A stretch of DNA of 64,000 nt from CAXNKH01 sp049296795. GTDB lineage: Bacteria; Pseudomonadota; Gammaproteobacteria; Burkholderiales; Burkholderiaceae_C. Position numbers and translations under genes: made by a program. The notes below the pieces were generated by a model. The model was not told the DNA's origin. It searched no databases and saw only the letters and a list, made by a program, of their open reading frames with translations. The DNA is taken from assembly GCA_049296795.1 (NCBI GenBank), contig JBAQTC010000047.1:1-64000 (forward strand), read 5' to 3'. Of this stretch, positions 25,770-33,771 are shown in pieces (the first letter of the stretch is position 1; every line of letters starts with the position of its first letter).

Positions 25770-27695
25770 TTAGACAATGGACTTGTTCGTAATGGCCTCT
25801 GCGATTTTTTGCACGAATGCATCGAGAGACATCACACCGAGGTCAAGGTTGCCCCGGGCGCGCACTGCAACAGCACCTGCTGCCTTCTCCTTGTCACCTG
25901 CAACCAGGATAAAAGGCAGCTTCTGCATTGAATGCTCGCGTATTTTATACGTAATTTTCTCGTTCCGCAGATCGGTGATGACTCTAAGGTCTTGATTTGG
26001 CAGAGATTTTTTCAATTTTTCTGCAATTTCACGACAATAATCGGCCTGCGCGTCAGTGATATTGAGCACCGCTACCTGCACTGGCGCCAGCCAAGTGGGC
26101 AGTGCTCCGGCGTGTTCCTCAATCAAAATTCCGATGAATCGCTCAAGGCTACCGACGATGGCGCGGTGCAACATCACGGGTCGATGGCGGGCTCCATCTT
26201 CGCCCACGTATTCGGCATCAAGCCGCTCGGGCATAGAAAAATCCACCTGCATCGTGCCGCACTGCCAATGCCTGCCAATTGCGTCCTTCAGCGTGTATTC
26301 GATCTTCGGCCCGTAAAAAGCCCCCTCGCCTGCGGCAATTTCAAACCCACAACCCGAACGCTGCAGACTCTCCACCAGGGCAGCTTCCGCCTTGTCCCAG
26401 ACTTCATCGCTGCCAATACGTTGCGCCGGCCGGGTCGCAATTTTGTAAATGATGTTGTGAAACCCAAAATCGGCATAAACCTTCTGCAACAAGTCGGTGT
26501 AAGCCACACATTCACCGAGTATTTGATCTTCGGTACAGAAAATGTGTCCGTCGTCCTGGGTGAAGCCGCGTACCCGCATGATGCCGTGCAGCCCGCCTGA
26601 AGGTTCGTTGCGGTGACACTGACCAAATTCACCATAGCGCAAAGGCAAATCCCGGTAACTCTTAATACCCTGTTTGTAAATCAGGATGTGCCCCGGGCAG
26701 TTCATCGGTTTCAGCGCGTATTCGCGCTTCTCGCTCTCGGTGGTGAACATGTTTTCCCGGTACTTGTCCCAGTGACCGGTTTTCTCCCACAGCGTTTTGT
26801 CAATGATTTGTGGCGCTTTGACTTCTTGGTAGCCATTGTCCTGGTAGACACGGCGCATGTACTGCTCGACACCCTGCCATAAGGTCCAGCCCTTGGGGTG
26901 CCAGAACACCAGACCCGGCGCATGGTCGTCGATGTGGAACAAATCAAGTTCGCGCCCCAGTTTTCGGTGGTCGCGCTTTTCCGCCTCCTCGAGCTGGGTC
27001 AGGTAGGTCTGCAGCTCTTCCTTGCTGGCCCAAGCCGTGCCATAAATCCGCTGCAGCATTTCGTTGCGATGATCCCCACGCCAATAGGCGCCAGCGACTT
27101 TCATCAGTTTGAAAAACTTCAGCTTGCCGGTGCTAGGGACGTGGGGGCCACGGCACAGGTCCTCGAAGCCGCCTTCACGGTACAAGCTCACGTCTTCGCC
27201 GGCAGGGATACTGGCAATGATCTCGGCCTTGTAGTGCTCGCCCAAGCCCTTGAAATAAGCCACGGCGTCATCGCGCGGCAGGACTCGGCGGCTCACTGGT
27301 TCATCCTTGGCGGCCAAAGCCATCATGCGCTTTTCAATCGCCGTCAAATCCTCGGGCGTGAATGGGCGCTTGTACGAAAAATCATAAAAGAAACCATTTT
27401 CAATGACTGGGCCAATCGTGACCTGCGCCTCAGGGAACAGCTCCTTGACTGCATAGGCCAGCAAATGCGCTGTGGAGTGACGGATGACTTCGAGCCCCAG
27501 GGCATCTTTGGCCGTGATGATGGACAGCGCGCTGTGGGTCTGAATTTGAAAGCTGGTATCGACCACCACGCCATTGACTTGACCTGCTAAAGCGGCCTTG
27601 GCCAAACCGCTACCAATAGAGGCGGCGACTTCGGCCACCGTGACTGGGCCGGGATAGTCGCGAAGAGAACCATCTGGAAGTGTTATCTGAATCAT
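25770..27695 (-). CDS. thrS: Threonyl-tRNA synthetase
   Basis: ThrS charges tRNA-Thr and edits mischarged Ser. The 641 residues show the TGS domain (1-60), the editing domain with the HSTAHLLAYA zinc-like site near residue 75, the class II catalytic core with motif 2 FGQCHRNEPSGGLHG near 370, and a C-terminal anticodon-binding domain (about 540-641). It is first in the thrS-infC-rpmI-rplT-pheST-ihfA cluster. Confidence 0.97.
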   Translation of the reverse strand: MIQITLPDGSLRDYPGPVTVAEVAASIGSGLAKAALAGQVNGVVVDTSFQIQTHSALSIITAKDALGLEVIRHSTAHLLAYAVKELFPEAQVTIGPVIENGFFYDFSYKRPFTPEDLTAIEKRMMALAAKDEPVSRRVLPRDDAVAYFKGLGEHYKAEIIASIPAGEDVSLYREGGFEDLCRGPHVPSTGKLKFFKLMKVAGAYWRGDHRNEMLQRIYGTAWASKEELQTYLTQLEEAEKRDHRKLGRELDLFHIDDHAPGLVFWHPKGWTLWQGVEQYMRRVYQDNGYQEVKAPQIIDKTLWEKTGHWDKYRENMFTTESEKREYALKPMNCPGHILIYKQGIKSYRDLPLRYGEFGQCHRNEPSGGLHGIMRVRGFTQDDGHIFCTEDQILGECVAYTDLLQKVYADFGFHNIIYKIATRPAQRIGSDEVWDKAEAALVESLQRSGCGFEIAAGEGAFYGPKIEYTLKDAIGRHWQCGTMQVDFSMPERLDAEYVGEDGARHRPVMLHRAIVGSLERFIGILIEEHAGALPTWLAPVQVAVLNITDAQADYCREIAEKLKKSLPNQDLRVITDLRNEKITYKIREHSMQKLPFILVAGDKEKAAGAVAVRARGNLDLGVMSLDAFVQKIAEAITNKSIV

Positions 27696-27771
27696 CGTTG
27701 AATTTTAACGGTTGTGTCCAGGCGCTCTTAAGGCATGATCGGCAAGCCCTTGCTGCAATCCTATACCACGC

Positions 27772-28695
27772 ATGAACATCGCGCCCCCCAAAGCCCTGGC
27801 TTACGGCTGTCTTGCTCTGAGCATGGCGCTGGTGGGCAGCTACGTTGCCCTGTCCAAGCCCTTGGTAGCGGTGCTTCCTGTTTTTTTGCTGGCTTGGTTA
27901 CGCTTTGGAATCGGTGCATTGGCCATGTTGCACTGGCTACCCAAGCCGAGTAACGAAGTCAAGCTCAACCCATCAACCCGACGCCTCTTGTTTCTGCAAG
28001 CTTTGCTCGGAAATTTTCTGTTCTCCATCTTCATGCTCTACGGCATCAGCCTAAGCAGCGCCGTCTCAGCAGGCGTCATCATGGCCTCGATTCCAGCCTT
28101 GGTCGCTGCACTGAGCTGGGTTTTCCTGCGGGAACGCTTGAGCTGGCCTCTGGTTTTGGCCATCTTTTGTTCCGTTGTGGCGATGGGGCTGATGGCTGGC
28201 CCTGCAACACCCGGGTCCGCAGCGCCTTCGCAGGGACTGCTGGGTCCCTTGTTGCTGTTCGCAGCGGCGCTTTGTGAAGCCAGCTATGCGGTGATCGGGA
28301 AAAAGCTAACCCAGAGCCTGGGCCCTAAGCGCATTGCCGCCCTCATCAACCTCTGGGGCTTGGTGCTGATGACGCCTGCGGGGCTCTACCTGGCGCTGGA
28401 CTTCAATTTCATGGCGCTAGAGCCTGCGACTTGGGCGCTGTTGCTGTTCTACGCCTTGGCGGCAAGTGTATGGAGCGTTTGGCTGTGGATGACTGGCTTG
28501 CGCAGTGTCAAAGCAGCGCAAAGTGGGGTTTTCACCGTCATGCTACCCGCCTCAGCCTTGCTGGTCGGCGTGACCCTACTGGGGGAAACCCTCAACCGCT
28601 TGCAGTGGATGGCTTTCGCCGTGGCCTTGTTAGGCATTATTTTGGCCAGTTACGCCCACGAAAAACACCACAAATCAGGCCAAAACCGATCTTGA
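27772..28695 (+). CDS. EamA/DMT-family membrane exporter
   Basis: Integral membrane protein of 307 residues with about ten hydrophobic helices arranged as two EamA repeats (roughly residues 5-140 and 155-295). SSAVSAGVIMASIPALVAALSW and VKAAQSGVFTVMLPASALLVG are the matching repeat cores. Family members export amino acids or metabolites, but no substrate can be assigned here. It diverges from thrS. Confidence 0.88.
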   Translation: MNIAPPKALAYGCLALSMALVGSYVALSKPLVAVLPVFLLAWLRFGIGALAMLHWLPKPSNEVKLNPSTRRLLFLQALLGNFLFSIFMLYGISLSSAVSAGVIMASIPALVAALSWVFLRERLSWPLVLAIFCSVVAMGLMAGPATPGSAAPSQGLLGPLLLFAAALCEASYAVIGKKLTQSLGPKRIAALINLWGLVLMTPAGLYLALDFNFMALEPATWALLLFYALAASVWSVWLWMTGLRSVKAAQSGVFTVMLPASALLVGVTLLGETLNRLQWMAFAVALLGIILASYAHEKHHKSGQNRS

Positions 28696-28913
28696 TTGAG
28701 CCTACCCAAGCCGCATTGAGCGGCTTAAAGCTGAACACTTGTCCTCGCCAGAGGAGAAACCGACTGAAATTGAACGATCTAAAAACAACAGTTCAGAGTG
28801 AAATAAGTCATTTTTCTCTATGAAATCGGTTTTTTCTCCAGTAGCATCCGTTTTGCCAGTGAAGAACCTGTTTTTCATTGGTGGTTAATCAACTTCTAGA
28901 AGGAAAATCAATC
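28696..28913. other. Intergenic region before the SWIB gene
   Basis: This stretch of 218 bp has no gene. It contains AT-rich sequence with several short TTTTTC runs and the ribosome-binding site of the SWIB gene. No clear promoter or repeat was found. Confidence 0.5.
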
Positions 28914-29360
28914 ATGGCAACTGCAAAAAAAGCACCGGCAAAAAAAGCACCGGCAAAGAAAGCTGCAGCGAAAAAAGCTCCAGCCAAAAAAGTAGCTGCG
29001 ACCAAAGCGCCAGCTAAAAAAGCGCCAGCCAAGAAAGCACCTGCTAAAAAAGTAGTAGCGAAAAAAGCACCCGCCAAAAAAGTCGCTGCAAAAAAAGCGC
29101 CGGCTAAAAAGCGGACTCCTAATGCGGCTTTCATGAAGCCCCTGACCCCAAGCGCCGCTCTGGGTAGCGTGGTGGGCTCTAGCCCGCTGCCACGCACGGA
29201 AGTGATCAGCAAACTGTGGGCTTACATCAAGAAGAACAAGCTGCAAGACGCCGTCAATAAACGCATGATCAATGCTGATGCCAAGCTGAAAGACGTTTTC
29301 GGTAAAGCTCAAGTGTCGATGTTCGAGATGGCCGGCCTGATCGGCAAACACCTGAAGTAA
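28914..29360 (+). CDS. SWIB/MDM2-domain protein with a histone-H1-like Lys/Ala/Pro tail
   Basis: A 148-residue protein in two parts. Residues 1-66 are a run of AKKAP-type units, strongly basic and disordered, like the tails of bacterial histone-H1-like proteins. Residues 75-148 are a compact SWIB domain: LPRTEVISKLWAYIKKNK and MFEMAGLIGKHLK. SWIB domains in chlamydiae and some proteobacteria occur in chromatin- or topoisomerase-related proteins, so a nucleoid role is a reasonable inference. The ATG at 28914 has an AGAAGGAA ribosome site upstream. A strong terminator follows, so it is monocistronic. Confidence 0.88.
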   Translation: MATAKKAPAKKAPAKKAAAKKAPAKKVAATKAPAKKAPAKKAPAKKVVAKKAPAKKVAAKKAPAKKRTPNAAFMKPLTPSAALGSVVGSSPLPRTEVISKLWAYIKKNKLQDAVNKRMINADAKLKDVFGKAQVSMFEMAGLIGKHLK

Positions 29361-29384
29361 TCGTTCAACCGATTTTTCATCTGT

Positions 29385-29414
29385 AAAAAAGGCCGACATG
29401 CGTCGGCCTTTTTT
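29385..29414 (+). terminator. Rho-independent terminator after the SWIB gene
   Basis: Arms AAAAAAGGCCGAC and GTCGGCCTTTTTT with a four-base loop. It lies 24 bp after the SWIB stop and can also work for the opposite-strand gene that ends at 29442. Confidence 0.85.
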
Positions 29415-29441
29415 TATGCATTAAAACTTGATGCTGAACCC

Positions 29442-31142
29442 TTAACGACCCTTCTGATTTTCCAAGGCCGTCTTGGTGATGGCAGACAAAGTGACGCGCG
29501 TCGAGATCACATCTGGGTCCAACATGACTTCAATCAGCGTGCCCTGCTCTCGTTTCAAGGCGGCCAGCAATTCAGGCTCAAATTCATCCGTGCGACTGAT
29601 GCGGACACCGGCATAGCCATAAGCCCGCGCCAGTACAGAAAAATCGGGGTTGCTCAAACTTGAACCACTGACATGGGTGGGATATTCGCGCTCCTGGTGC
29701 ATCCGGATCGTCCCAAACATGCTGTTATTGAGCAAAACAATGATGGTCTTTGCACCATATTGCACAGCCGTGGCCAATTCTTGCCCGTTCATCAAGAAGT
29801 CGCCATCGCCGGCAATGGTAAACACGGTTCGCCCAGTGGTGATAGCAGCAGCAATGCCCGCTGGGACGCCATAGCCCATTGCGCCGCTGGTCGGCGCCAG
29901 CTGCGTCTTGTGGCCGCGACTCAGACTGGTGTACTTGAAAAAGCGGTGCATCCAGCTGGCAAAGTTGCCGGCCCCATTGGTCAACACAGCATCCGCTGGC
30001 AAATGCTTTTGCAAAGTAGCCACCAGTGCCGCCATATCCATGGCGCCCGGCAGCACTTGCGGCTGCAAATTAGCCAGGTAATCGGCGTTGCAAGCCTTGG
30101 CCCATTCCGTCCAAACCACGCTGTCAGGAATCTCCATAGACTCCAGCGCCACAGCGGCCACGTTCATGCTGGCATTGATCGCCAGATCGGCCTGGTAGAT
30201 GCGGTTGAGCTCTTCGGCCCCCGCATGAATGTGAATCAGTTTCTGCTTAGGACGAGGTATGTCAAAGAGGGTGTAACCACTGCTGGTCATCTCTCCGAGT
30301 CGAGGGCCAACCGCTACGATCAAATCACTGTCTCTGATACTGATCGCTAATTTTGGGTTGATTCCGATGCCAACATCGCCGGCGTATAGGGGGTGGTGGT
30401 TGTCAAATGTGTCTTGGAATCGAAACGCATTGCCAACCGGCAGGTTCCAGTTTTCAGCAAATCGCTGCAAGGCCTGGGCGGACTGTGGCGTCCAGCCACC
30501 GCCTCCGGCAATCAGCAACGGACGCTCGGCCTGCAGCAGCATCTGACGCAGCTGATTGAGGTCTTTCGGTGAGGCGCAGGCTTCGGACGCAACCACCCGA
30601 GGCATCACCGCGACATCGACTTCATGCGTCAACATGTCTTCAGGCAAGACCAACACCACCGGTCCGGGACGGCCATTCATGGCTGTGGCAAAAGCCCGCG
30701 CCACGTACTCCGGGATACGTCGTGCATCATCAATTCGCTCGACCCGTTTGGCCATGCCCTTGGTGCTGGGTCCAAAGAAGACGCTGTAATCGACTTCCTG
30801 AAAAGCTTCGCGATCGCGTGTATCGCTGGCCACATCACCTACAAACAGCACCATGGGGGTGGAATCCTGAAATGCCGTATGAACCCCGATCGACGCGTTG
30901 GTGGCGCCCGGTCCACGCGTCACGAAACAAACACCGGGCCGCCCGGTCAGCTTGCCGTGGGCCTCGGCCATGTAAGCCGCACCGCCCTCTTGCCGATTGA
31001 TGACAAAACGAATCTGATCTCGATACGCGTGAAAGCCATCGAGCGCCGCCAGATAACTTTCACCGGGAACGCCAAAGACATGGGTTACGCCTTGCGCCAC
31101 GAGACTTTCAACCAGAAGATGGCCTGCAATTTTCACTGACAT
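29442..31142 (-). CDS. Thiamine-diphosphate-dependent enzyme, acetolactate-synthase-like
   Basis: The 566-residue protein has the three-domain ThDP fold. Glu52 (NRQEGGAAYMAE) is the cofactor-activating acid of the Pyr domain. A central domain follows, and the PP domain has the GDGDFLMNGQELATA diphosphate motif near residue 440. It resembles the large subunit of acetolactate synthase and benzoylformate-decarboxylase-type enzymes, but no small regulatory subunit gene (ilvH) follows, so a biosynthetic ilvB role is unlikely. ATG at 31142 has AGGAAA seven bases upstream; an upstream in-frame extension to 31184 is unsupported. It diverges from the Gfo/Idh gene, and the two may serve one pathway. 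Confidence 0.85.
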   Translation of the reverse strand: MSVKIAGHLLVESLVAQGVTHVFGVPGESYLAALDGFHAYRDQIRFVINRQEGGAAYMAEAHGKLTGRPGVCFVTRGPGATNASIGVHTAFQDSTPMVLFVGDVASDTRDREAFQEVDYSVFFGPSTKGMAKRVERIDDARRIPEYVARAFATAMNGRPGPVVLVLPEDMLTHEVDVAVMPRVVASEACASPKDLNQLRQMLLQAERPLLIAGGGGWTPQSAQALQRFAENWNLPVGNAFRFQDTFDNHHPLYAGDVGIGINPKLAISIRDSDLIVAVGPRLGEMTSSGYTLFDIPRPKQKLIHIHAGAEELNRIYQADLAINASMNVAAVALESMEIPDSVVWTEWAKACNADYLANLQPQVLPGAMDMAALVATLQKHLPADAVLTNGAGNFASWMHRFFKYTSLSRGHKTQLAPTSGAMGYGVPAGIAAAITTGRTVFTIAGDGDFLMNGQELATAVQYGAKTIIVLLNNSMFGTIRMHQEREYPTHVSGSSLSNPDFSVLARAYGYAGVRISRTDEFEPELLAALKREQGTLIEVMLDPDVISTRVTLSAITKTALENQKGR

Positions 31143-31317
31143 GTTCGATTTCCTGTTGTTTCTAAGTGCCGCGCTGATTATCACTTCGGTAGTAGCGAGT
31201 CAGTGGCCCAAGTCTACACAGCCCGGTTGACGAAAACCAAGCAGTCCTGCTGGATTCCATTCCTCAGTTAAATTCGACAGCGCAAAGCAACAACGATAAA
31301 TCGCACAGGAGAAAATT

Positions 31318-32481
31318 ATGACCACCCAAAACTTGGGCATCATCATGCACGGCGTGACCGGACGCATGGGACTGAATCAACATCTGATCCGCTCCATCAT
31401 CGCCATTCGCAACCAAGGCGGTGTGACACTTTCCAACGGCGACAAAGTGATGCCTGATCCGATCCTCATCGGACGCAATGCGGCAAAAATCGAAGCGCTG
31501 GCCAAAGCCCACGGCATCACCCGCTGGGGCAGCGATCTAGACGTCGCCCTGGCCAACCCAAGCGATACCATTTTTTTTGATGCAGGCACCACCCAGATGC
31601 GCCCAGCCTTGCTGGCCAAGGCGATCCGCGCTGGCAAACACGTTTATTGTGAAAAACCCATTGCTACCAACCTGAATGAAGCGGTTGAAATTGCCCGCAT
31701 GGCACAGGACTCCGGGCTAAAACATGGGGCGGTGCAGGACAAACTGTTTCTGCCGGGCTTGCGAAAACTCGATATGCTGCGCCGCGCCGGCTTCTTTGGT
31801 CGGATGCTTTCAGTCAGGCTGGAATTTGGCTACTGGGTGTTTGAAGGTGACCTGCAGCCGATTCAACGTCCATCTTGGAACTACCGCCAGGAAGATGGTG
31901 GCGGCATGATTCTGGACATGATGTGCCACTGGCGCTATGTGCTGGACAACTTGTTTGGCGAGGTGCAGTCCGTATCTTGCCTGGGAACGACTCATATCCC
32001 CAAACGCTGGGATGAAGAGGGAAAGCCTTACCCTGCTAGTGCCGACGATGCAGCTTACGCCACCGTTCAACTCAAGGGCCACAACGGTGAGCCCGTGATT
32101 GCGCAAATCAATATGTCCTGGGCCACCCGGGTGCGCCGGGATGATCTGGTGACTTTCCACGTAGACGGCACCCACGGCTCTGCGGTCGCTGGACTGTCAA
32201 CTTGCCGCGCCCAATCCCATGTGGCAACACCGCGGCCAGTCTGGAACCCGGACGAAAAACAGACCATGAATTTCTTCGACCAGTGGCAGGAAATACCCGA
32301 TTCACAGGCCTACGACAACGGCTTCAAGATTCAATGGGAACACTTCATTCGACACGTGGTGGAAAACCAGCCCTACCGTTGGACCCTGGCAGAAGGCGCC
32401 AAAGGGGTGCAATTGGTAGAGGCTGCCCTTGAAAGCTGGAAAGAGCGACGCTGGATTGATCTTGAAGCGATCAAAATCTGA
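31318..32481 (+). CDS. Gfo/Idh/MocA-family oxidoreductase
   Basis: NAD(P)-dependent oxidoreductase of 387 residues. The N-terminal Rossmann region contains MHGVTGRMGLNQHLIRSI, and EKPIATNLNEAVEIA near residue 120 is the EKP motif holding the catalytic Lys. The C-terminal domain holds the DMMCHWRYVLDNLFG segment, the usual substrate-site His region. The family oxidises sugars and inositols, so a carbohydrate substrate is likely but unproven. A ribosome site AGGAGAAAATT precedes ATG. A convergent MFS gene follows. Confidence 0.86.
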   Translation: MTTQNLGIIMHGVTGRMGLNQHLIRSIIAIRNQGGVTLSNGDKVMPDPILIGRNAAKIEALAKAHGITRWGSDLDVALANPSDTIFFDAGTTQMRPALLAKAIRAGKHVYCEKPIATNLNEAVEIARMAQDSGLKHGAVQDKLFLPGLRKLDMLRRAGFFGRMLSVRLEFGYWVFEGDLQPIQRPSWNYRQEDGGGMILDMMCHWRYVLDNLFGEVQSVSCLGTTHIPKRWDEEGKPYPASADDAAYATVQLKGHNGEPVIAQINMSWATRVRRDDLVTFHVDGTHGSAVAGLSTCRAQSHVATPRPVWNPDEKQTMNFFDQWQEIPDSQAYDNGFKIQWEHFIRHVVENQPYRWTLAEGAKGVQLVEAALESWKERRWIDLEAIKI

Positions 32482-32509
32482 ACCCGCACAGGCAAAGGCG
32501 CCAGTGGAC

Positions 32510-33745
32510 TCAAGCAGGGTGCGCCAGAGTCTTGATTTTAGACCCGACCCCAAACGCAGCAAACACGCTGAGCAGCAAGACCACGGCAGCGCCGAAGAAA
32601 CTGGCGCTGTACCAGTGTTTATCCATCAGCATCCCGAACAGCAAGGGAGCAATCGCAAAACCGACATCGAAGCCTGAATACACCAAGCCATAGACCCGGC
32701 CGGTCGCCCCTTTGGGCGTCGCTTTTTTGATCATCATGTCACGCGACGGGCCGCCAATTCCAATGGCAAATCCGGTGATCGCCAAAACCACCATCGTGAC
32801 CCAGCCACTGAGTAAGGTGGAGCCGCAAAGTACCAACAGCAGCGCGCCTGCTGTCATGCAACTGGCCACTACCCGATCACTGTGTTGCTGATGGCGGGTT
32901 GCCACAAATCCGCCCACAAAGATGCCCAAGGCTGAACACAGAAGATAAGCTGTCAGCGTGACGGTTGCTGCTTCGAAACTCACACCATAGAGGGCCTGCA
33001 ACAAGGACACTGAATAGTTTTGCACCATGCCCAACGTCATGGTTGACAGCAGAAAAAAAGCAAAGCACAACCACACCACAGGCAATTTGATGAAAGCCAA
33101 ATCCTGTCCGGGTTTGTCGCTGGGGTGGCGCAACACCACGTCGGTCTGAAGCCGCTCACGCTTAAGTATCAGCAGTATGAAAATGGCCAAATAAAGGAAA
33201 GCCGCCGCCAGATAGGCCGTTCGCCAGCTGGAAATGGCCGTGATACCCACCATAAAAACAGGAGCCAGCGCCCAGCCCAGGTTGCCAGTCAGACTGTGTG
33301 CACTGAAGGCATGACCCAGACGATGCTGCGAAACCCGCTGATTCAGGATGGTGAAATCTATCGGGTGAAAAGGCGAATTGGCCAGCCCCAGCAACACGGC
33401 CACAGCCAACAAAGAGGCATACCCGGTGGCAGTCGAGGCCAGTAAGCAAACCAGTACGAAGATGGACATCGAGCCATAAAGCACAGGCCGTGCTCCAAAA
33501 CGATCAACCACAAAACCCGCTGATGCCTGGCCCAGGCCGGAAACCACAAAAAAGACCGACATCAGCAAACCCAATTCAGAAAAGCTCAGTCCGAACTCTT
33601 TCATGAACACCGGGTACATCAGCGGCAACAACAAATGGGCGAAGTGTGAGCTGGCGTGAGCCAGTCCCACCAACCCAATCACTGCGGCATCTTGTTTGAA
33701 CGAAGCGCCATCCAAGGGCGATGAAACGAGGGTGGCTGATGTCAT
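32510..33745 (-). CDS. MFS transporter
   Basis: A 411-residue major-facilitator protein with about twelve membrane helices in two halves. The conserved loop between helices 2 and 3 is GFVVDRFGARPVLYG near residue 80, and a matching loop GFVATRHQQHSDRVV lies in the second half near 280. No substrate assignment is possible. It sits next to the ThDP and Gfo/Idh genes, which is consistent with import of their substrate. Confidence 0.88.
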   Translation of the reverse strand: MTSATLVSSPLDGASFKQDAAVIGLVGLAHASSHFAHLLLPLMYPVFMKEFGLSFSELGLLMSVFFVVSGLGQASAGFVVDRFGARPVLYGSMSIFVLVCLLASTATGYASLLAVAVLLGLANSPFHPIDFTILNQRVSQHRLGHAFSAHSLTGNLGWALAPVFMVGITAISSWRTAYLAAAFLYLAIFILLILKRERLQTDVVLRHPSDKPGQDLAFIKLPVVWLCFAFFLLSTMTLGMVQNYSVSLLQALYGVSFEAATVTLTAYLLCSALGIFVGGFVATRHQQHSDRVVASCMTAGALLLVLCGSTLLSGWVTMVVLAITGFAIGIGGPSRDMMIKKATPKGATGRVYGLVYSGFDVGFAIAPLLFGMLMDKHWYSASFFGAAVVLLLSVFAAFGVGSKIKTLAHPA

Positions 33746-33771
33746 GGGTCGATGATACCCAAGACAGCGGT

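Noticed and set aside
28914..29112. Short tandem DNA repeats suggesting a CRISPR or satellite
   Set aside because: They encode AKKAP units in frame in a real protein and have no spacers.
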